From positions 1-19,096 of the forward strand of contig JAICUS010000039.1 in the NCBI GenBank assembly GCA_025935735.1: a DNA stretch of 19,096 nucleotides, in the 5' to 3' direction. The stretch comes from Solirubrobacteraceae bacterium. Lineage in GTDB: Bacteria > Actinomycetota > Thermoleophilia > Solirubrobacterales > Solirubrobacteraceae. Made by a program: the position numbers and the translations under genes. Under the pieces are notes generated by a model. It did not search any database, was not told the origin of the DNA, and worked only from the letters and a program-made list of their open reading frames with translations. The first letter of the stretch is position 1; each line of letters begins with the position of its first letter. Shown in pieces: positions 15,121-19,096 of the stretch.

Positions 15121-17932
15121 CCGCGATCGTCACGTCGCCCTCTGCGACCTCCAGGCCGTCGTCGGCCCGCACGTGGAGCGTGTGGGTGCCGGTCTGGTGC
15201 GGGCTGGGCCGCCAGGTCACGGTGCCGCTGGCCCGGTCGAAGCGCGCGCCGCTGGGCAGGCCCTCGACCGTGTAGCCGACGTCGTCGCCGTCCGGGTCGG
15301 TGGCGACGACGAACTCCAGGCGGTCGCCCGCGGCCACGCTCTGCGCGTCCGCCAGCACCGGCGCGCGGTTGGCGCGGTGGAAATAGGCGTGGTAGGCCGT
15401 GCGGTCGTCGATGTAGAACGGCCGCAGCGGCAGCCCGGCGACGGTGAACTGCATCGGGTCGTCGCCGTCGGCCGGCGCGATCGAGTCGCTCAGGTCGGCG
15501 TCGAGCGTGAACTGCTGGTAGTCGGTGGCGTCGCTGAGCGCGACCATCGGCACCGGGCCGTAGGCGATGCTCTGGGTCAGCCGCGGCTGGTCGAGCGTCT
15601 TCTCCACCCGCAGGCTGAACGGCGCGGCGACCGCGATCACGTCGCCGGTGCTCCAGTGGCGGCGCAGCCGGACGTAGGTGCCCGGCCGGGCGCTGACGTG
15701 CTCGCGCCGGCCGTTGACCTTGACCTCGAAGCCCTCCTGCGCCCAGTAAGGCACCCGCAGGTGGATGTCCAGGCGGCCGTGGCCCTTCACCTTGATCAGC
15801 ACCGTGCCGCTCGGGTCCGTCGGGTAGTCCGTCGTCTGCTTGAGCGTGAACCCGCGCTCGGGCCAGTGCAGCGTCGACGGCATGTAGAGGTTGACGTAGA
15901 GCGCCCGCTCGTCGACCGAGCGGAAGTAGATCGAGTCCTGGAACTTCGTGTGGGTCTCCAGCCCGGTCCCGCCGCAGCAGGTGCCGAGGTTGCCGTAGCT
16001 GCGCCGCGACCCCGGCGCCATCGGGACGAAGTAGGTCAGCAGCGGGTTCGTGGGGCTGTCCGTGTTCTGGCGCGAGGCCAGGATCTGCCCGTACAGCGCG
16101 CGCTCGTAGTACTGCATGTACGCCGGGTCGCCGGTGTGGAAGAACAGGCTCCGGCTGAGCTTGAGCATGTTGTAGACCGGGCAGGTCTCGGCGTTGTTGC
16201 CGTTGATCGTGGCCGCGATCACGTCGCGCGCGCCGAAGATCTCGCCGCTGCCGGCCATGCCGCCGTCGGTGTAGGTGCGGTGGTTGACCACCATGTCCCA
16301 GAAGTTCTCGGCGGCCGCGTAGAACTCGGGCTCCCCGGTCTGCTCGAAGATCTGCAGGTAGCCCTGGAACTGCGGGATGTGCTGGTTGGCGTGCTTGCCG
16401 TTCAGCGCGTCGGTGTTCGCCGCGGTCGCCTCGAAGAGCGCGGTGTTGATGAAGCACTTGGCGGTCTCCAGGTGCTTCTCGTCGCCGGTCAGGGCGTAGA
16501 GGTCGGCCAGCACGACCGGCATCGCGTTGTACTCGCCGGCGATGTAGATGCTCCACATCCGGTCCAGCTGGGCGCGCGGGAGCTTGGCGAGCCGGCTGTG
16601 CGCCCAGGCGGCCATGCCGAGCACGATGTCGAGCGCCTGCCGGTTGTGCGTGTGCAGATACGCGTCCAGCAGGCCGCGCATGATCATGTGGCACGTGTAC
16701 CAGGGCGCCCAGATCGTCGGGTACGTGGCGTACTGCTCGAGCAGGATGTACTGGGTCTCGGGGTAGGCGGCGAGGTAGCCCGGGTAGCTCGGCCCGTCCG
16801 CGCCGGCGACGACGGTCGCGTCGCGGCCGGCGGGCGAGGAGTCCGTGACAGTGTTGCCGCCGGCCTCGTCGAAGCGGTAGGACGCCACGTCGCCGGCGCC
16901 GGCCGCGCCGCCGGCCAGCGCCGCGACGTCGCCCGCGCTCAGCGCGCGCCCGTAGATCTGGAAGTCGTCGACCGCGCCCTTGAGCAGCGGGTCGCCGTAC
17001 TGCGAGCGGCCGATCCAGTTGTTGGCCGTGGTGCCGAGGCTGGACGGCGTCAGCGTCATGGCGGAGTTGCTCGCCACCGCCGCGCCGTCGACGTAGAGCG
17101 TGCCGGTGCCGCCGGCGAGCGTGAACGCGACGTGCGTCCACCGGCCGGTGGGCAGCTGGGTCGAGGAGGTGACGCGCTGCTCGGCGCCCGAGCCGCCGGT
17201 GGTGATGGCGAAGCGCGGGCCGCGGCCGTCGTTGACGGTCAGGTACAGATTGCGCGTCGTGCCCGAGCCGAAGTCGAACAGCCGCGAGTAGGCGCTCGTG
17301 GCGTCGAGGTTGACCCACAGCGCGACGGTGAAGTCCGTGAGCGTGCTCACGACGTTCGCCGGCAGCTGCACGTACTGGTTGCCGCCGTCGAGCCTGACGG
17401 CGCCGCCGAGCCTGCCCGGGACCCGCGTGGCGGTCGGGTGGGAGCCCACCTGCGCGGCGAGCGCGTCCTGGCACTCGCCCAGCGCGCCGACCATGTAGTC
17501 GAGCTTGTCCTTGTACGCGTCGCCGGCGCCGCCCGCATAGGCCAGCGCGAGCGCGCTGAGGAAGTGCCCGCAGTAGTGGCCGCGCAGGTTGCCGTCCGCG
17601 GTCTCCCAGCCGCCGGGCGGCTGGGCGCCCTTGGTGTCCAGGCCGGCGTTCGTGCGGAACACGGCGAGCATCCGGTCCGCGGAGTAGGAGCCGAGGAAGT
17701 TGAGGATGCGGTCGCGGTTCTCCGCGAACAGGCTCTCCCCGAGCTTCACGCGCGGGTTGTCGAACGGCTCGATCACCCAGCTCGCCGGGACCGGCAGCTT
17801 GGCCGGGTAGCGGCCGGGTCTCGCCGCGGCCGCGGCCGCCGCGCGCGCGGTCGTGGTGCCGAGAGCGGACGGCGCCGCCGCCGCCACCGCGCCCAGCTGC
17901 AGCAGTTGCCGCCGGCTGATCTGCGTCTGCAT
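15110..17932 (-). CDS. Tat-exported GH127 beta-L-arabinofuranosidase-like enzyme with inserted LamG domain
   Basis: 940 residues. The N-terminus has a twin-arginine signal (SRRQLLQLGAVAAAA). The GH127 (DUF1680) catalytic domain starts near residue 57 (FDNPRVKLGESLFAENRDR) and includes GHYCGHFLSALAL. It is interrupted after ECQDALA (residue 159) by a LamG/concanavalin-like domain (about 161-382, with ALWVNLD, WTHVAFTL, DDFQIYGRALS), and resumes at GYLAAYPE. By family precedent (HypBA1) the acid/base is Glu564 (GSGEIFG), and zinc is held by Glu582 and Cys584 (AETC) plus Cys652 and Cys653 (GTCCGG), Cys652 being the nucleophile. A C-terminal Ig-like domain spans about 855-940. GGGAGG precedes ATG 17932. 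The enzyme likely removes arabinofuranose from plant glycans or glycoproteins outside the cell. Confidence 0.92.
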   Translation of the reverse strand: MQTQISRRQLLQLGAVAAAAPSALGTTTARAAAAAAARPGRYPAKLPVPASWVIEPFDNPRVKLGESLFAENRDRILNFLGSYSADRMLAVFRTNAGLDTKGAQPPGGWETADGNLRGHYCGHFLSALALAYAGGAGDAYKDKLDYMVGALGECQDALAAQVGSHPTATRVPGRLGGAVRLDGGNQYVQLPANVVSTLTDFTVALWVNLDATSAYSRLFDFGSGTTRNLYLTVNDGRGPRFAITTGGSGAEQRVTSSTQLPTGRWTHVAFTLAGGTGTLYVDGAAVASNSAMTLTPSSLGTTANNWIGRSQYGDPLLKGAVDDFQIYGRALSAGDVAALAGGAAGAGDVASYRFDEAGGNTVTDSSPAGRDATVVAGADGPSYPGYLAAYPETQYILLEQYATYPTIWAPWYTCHMIMRGLLDAYLHTHNRQALDIVLGMAAWAHSRLAKLPRAQLDRMWSIYIAGEYNAMPVVLADLYALTGDEKHLETAKCFINTALFEATAANTDALNGKHANQHIPQFQGYLQIFEQTGEPEFYAAAENFWDMVVNHRTYTDGGMAGSGEIFGARDVIAATINGNNAETCPVYNMLKLSRSLFFHTGDPAYMQYYERALYGQILASRQNTDSPTNPLLTYFVPMAPGSRRSYGNLGTCCGGTGLETHTKFQDSIYFRSVDERALYVNLYMPSTLHWPERGFTLKQTTDYPTDPSGTVLIKVKGHGRLDIHLRVPYWAQEGFEVKVNGRREHVSARPGTYVRLRRHWSTGDVIAVAAPFSLRVEKTLDQPRLTQSIAYGPVPMVALSDATDYQQFTLDADLSDSIAPADGDDPMQFTVAGLPLRPFYIDDRTAYHAYFHRANRAPVLADAQSVAAGDRLEFVVATDPDGDDVGYTVEGLPSGARFDRASGTVTWRPSPHQTGTHTLHVRADDGLEVAEGDVTIAVTR

Positions 17933-17946
17933 GACTGCCTCCCTTG

Positions 17947-18012
17947 GGCCGCGGCAGAGCCAACCCCGCTCGGCTTCCCCTGCCCGCGGCCAATCCCCTC
18001 GCTGATTGGGCC
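17947..18012 (-). other. Two overlapping hairpins in the 5' leader of the GH127 gene
   Basis: Leader of about 80 bases. GGCCGCGGCAG (17947-17957) pairs with 17980-17991 (11 bp with one bulge) just upstream of the GGGAGG ribosome site. GGCCAATC (17988-17995) pairs with GATTGGGCC (18004-18012, one bulge). The two helices share bases 17988-17991 and so compete. The structure may affect expression or be incidental in GC-rich DNA. Confidence 0.4.
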
Positions 18013-18019
18013 ACAGCCG

Positions 18020-18047
18020 ATGTTAACGTTCACATTCGGGCTGTCAA
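18020..18047 (-). promoter_or_regulatory. GH127 promoter containing a second LacI-type operator
   Basis: Minus strand: a perfect -35 TTGACA (18047 to 18042), a 16-base spacer and TAACAT (18025 to 18020). The near-palindrome ATGTTAACGTTCACAT (18020-18035, one mismatched pair, central CG) fills the spacer and the -10, a position suited to repression. It shares the TAACGTT core with the operator at 11802-11821. Confidence 0.65.
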
Positions 18048-18054
18048 GGGCCCG

Positions 18055-18522
18055 TCACCACACCGGCCGGGCGCGGGCGCCGACCCCGAACGCGGCCAGC
18101 ACGCGCCGGAACGCGTCCACGTCGGCGTCGCCCACCGCCGCACGCAGCTCGGCCTCCATCCGGTGGCTCTCGGCCAGCGCCGCCTCGCGCACGGCGAGCC
18201 CGCGGGCGGTCAGCGTGAGCCGCGTGGCCCGCCGGTCGGTGGGGTGCGGCTCGCGCGTGAGGAAGCCGCGCGCCTCCATCTCGTCGACCACCTTGATCGC
18301 CGCCTGCTTGGTCACGCCGAGCCGCTCGGCCAGCGCGGTGAGCTCGAGCGGCGCCTCGGCCAGCGCGCGGATGACGAACCCGAACGGCGCCCGCATGTCG
18401 TCGATGCCGGCCGCGGCCACCGCGGTGTTCAAGCGGTCGGTCACCAGCCGGGTCGCGCCCACGACGAGGATCGCGAAGTCCGGCGCTTGCGAGGTAGTTC
18501 GCTTTAGTTTACGATTCGCCAC
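18055..18522 (-). CDS. MarR-family transcriptional regulator
   Basis: A 155-residue MarR protein. The winged helix occupies residues about 45-105: LELTALAERLGVTKQAAIKVVDEMEARGFL is the helix-turn-helix, and REPHPTDRRATRLTLTARG the wing with its usual DRR-x-x-x-x-x-LT-x-x-G signature. N- and C-terminal helices provide dimerisation. GTG 18522 (then ANRKLKRTTSQAPD) is chosen because the longer in-frame start would run into the divergent cupin gene. A TATCCT (18538 to 18533) lies about ten bases upstream, so the leader is very short or absent. It is divergent from the cupin gene over a shared region with TTCGC repeats, the likely operator. Ligand unknown; the cupin may handle it. Confidence 0.9.
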   Translation of the reverse strand: MANRKLKRTTSQAPDFAILVVGATRLVTDRLNTAVAAAGIDDMRAPFGFVIRALAEAPLELTALAERLGVTKQAAIKVVDEMEARGFLTREPHPTDRRATRLTLTARGLAVREAALAESHRMEAELRAAVGDADVDAFRRVLAAFGVGARARPVW

Positions 18523-18536
18523 AGCGAACGAAAGGA
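18487..18536. promoter_or_regulatory. Cupin promoter with candidate MarR operator
   Basis: Plus strand TTGCGA (18487-18492), a 17-base spacer and TACGAT (18510-18515) form a good promoter; AAAGGA (18531-18536) precedes ATG 18545. Inverted repeats GTTCGCT (18497-18503) / AGCGAAC (18523-18529) and the nested TTCGC-CACA-GCGAA (18515-18528) overlap the -10 and the GTG start of the MarR gene, so a bound regulator would block both genes. Confidence 0.6.
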
Positions 18537-18544
18537 TACTGCAG

Positions 18545-18913
18545 ATGCCGGTCATCACCCCCGAGGACGCCCCGACCTTCGACGCCGGCGGCGCCACCAT
18601 CACCGGGCTGGCGTCGCCCTCGCGCGGCGCCGCCGACACCGCGGCCTGGCGGGTCCGCTTCGCCGCGGGCCACGCCTCGCCGCCGCACTCGCTCGACCGC
18701 GAGGAGGTCTTCGTCGTGCTCTCCGGCGCGCTCACCGCCCGCTATGACGGCCACGCCGAGACCGCGCCGGCCGGCGGCGCGCTGATCGTGCCCGCGGGCC
18801 CCGAGTTCTCCCTCGTGGCCGCGGACGGCCCCGCCGAGGCGGTGTGCTCGTTCCCGGTCGGCGGCACCGCGCGGCTCGACGGCGAGCGGATCACGCCGCC
18901 CTGGGCGGTCTAG
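18545..18913 (+). CDS. Small cupin-domain protein
   Basis: A 122-residue single-domain cupin. The first motif is visible as FAAGHASPPHSLDREEVFVVLSG (G-x-x-x-x-x-H-x-x-x-x-E core, with two possible metal ligands), followed by GGALIVPAGPEFSLVA for the second motif. The second motif has no histidine at the usual position, so the metal site is incomplete. Such proteins range from isomerases and dioxygenases to simple ligand binders; function here is unknown. ATG 18545 has AAAGGA eight bases upstream. Divergence from a MarR-type gene suggests induction by a small aromatic or toxic compound, which is inference. Confidence 0.85.
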   Translation: MPVITPEDAPTFDAGGATITGLASPSRGAADTAAWRVRFAAGHASPPHSLDREEVFVVLSGALTARYDGHAETAPAGGALIVPAGPEFSLVAADGPAEAVCSFPVGGTARLDGERITPPWAV

Positions 18914-19096
18914 CGTCAGCCAACGGTGCCCGGGTCGACGCCGGCGGCGGGTGGTTCGCGACGGCCCCGGCGCGCCCGGCAGCCTGCGAGGGTGGTCGAA
19001 TCGCTCTCACCGCCGGCCGGTTCGCTCATCGCCGGCCGCGATCGACCGTCCGACCGGCGCGCGTGTCGCCTACGTCGGGCTGAGGCCGACGAACCC
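18914..19096. other. Terminal intergenic stretch without supported gene
   Basis: No gene with recognisable similarity or a ribosome site is seen in these 183 bases. They contain an imperfect direct repeat of 17-19 bases (19001-19019 and 19022-19038, sharing TCGCTC and GCCGGCCG) and a small hairpin CGTCGG/CCGACG (19073-19078, 19086-19091), which could belong to the 3' end of a gene beyond the window. Confidence 0.4.

Noticed and set aside
15173..18913. A very long open frame (about 1,200 codons) on the plus strand opposite the GH127 gene, and similar long antisense frames opposite lutABC and GH3
   Set aside because: Extremely GC-rich DNA rarely contains stop codons in shadow frames. The translations are low-complexity (Arg/Ala/Gly/Val-rich) with no domain signatures, whereas the opposite strand encodes clear families.
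19060..19096. CCTACGTCGGG near the window end resembles part of the intergenic elements (CCTACGGCGGG / AATACGTCGGG)
   Set aside because: Only about eleven bases match, the conserved core is absent, and the window ends; it cannot be called a third copy.
19070..19096. Possible 3' end of a minus-strand gene reading GFVGLSPT then TAG
   Set aside because: Eight codons are too few to support a gene.

Overview
The window is a compact, very GC-rich piece of bacterial chromosome. Many genes start with GTG, neighbours often overlap by ATGA or GTGA, promoters are SigA-like, and the gene content is typical of soil actinomycetes. I infer Actinomycetota, possibly Thermoleophilia (Solirubrobacter/Conexibacter-like). 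The taxonomic guess rests on overall style only, not on a marker gene.

Layout. 1-1579: the 3' end of a phosphoesterase-family gene and an MFS transporter (+). 1581-3062: an HxlR-type regulator (-), divergent from a beta-carbonic-anhydrase-like gene and a small VOC protein (+), ending at a strong hairpin. 3104-6714: a DeoR-type regulator (-), divergent from a complete lutABC lactate-oxidation operon (+). 6793-8430: a secreted, cysteine-rich protein of no family I recognise. 8438-17932: a plant-glycan (probably arabinoside/xyloside) utilisation locus. It contains a divergent pair, the binding protein and two permeases of a sugar ABC importer (-) against a LacI regulator coupled to a family 3 glycoside hydrolase (+), and then a convergent Tat-exported family 127 glycoside hydrolase carrying an inserted LamG domain (-). 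18055-18913: a MarR regulator (-) divergent from a small cupin (+). The last 180 bases hold no gene I can support.

How the glycan locus probably works. The exported GH127 enzyme trims arabinofuranosyl residues outside the cell, the lipoprotein and two permeases import the released sugars, and the GH3 enzyme, which has no signal peptide, splits oligosaccharides or glycosides inside. No ABC ATPase is present, so a shared MsiK/MalK-type ATPase elsewhere must energise uptake. A 20-bp near-palindrome covers the divergent importer/lacI promoters, and a second LacI-style palindrome lies inside the GH127 promoter, so one regulator may control all of it.

The most unusual signal is a pair of related intergenic elements, one between the binding-protein and first-permease genes and one between the two permease genes. 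Each folds into a long hairpin whose base contains the stop codon of the upstream gene. Its 3' arm contains the Shine-Dalgarno of the downstream gene at identical spacing. The two copies differ in sequence but keep pairing through compensatory changes. This looks like a selected RNA structure or structured repeat family controlling expression stoichiometry in the operon.
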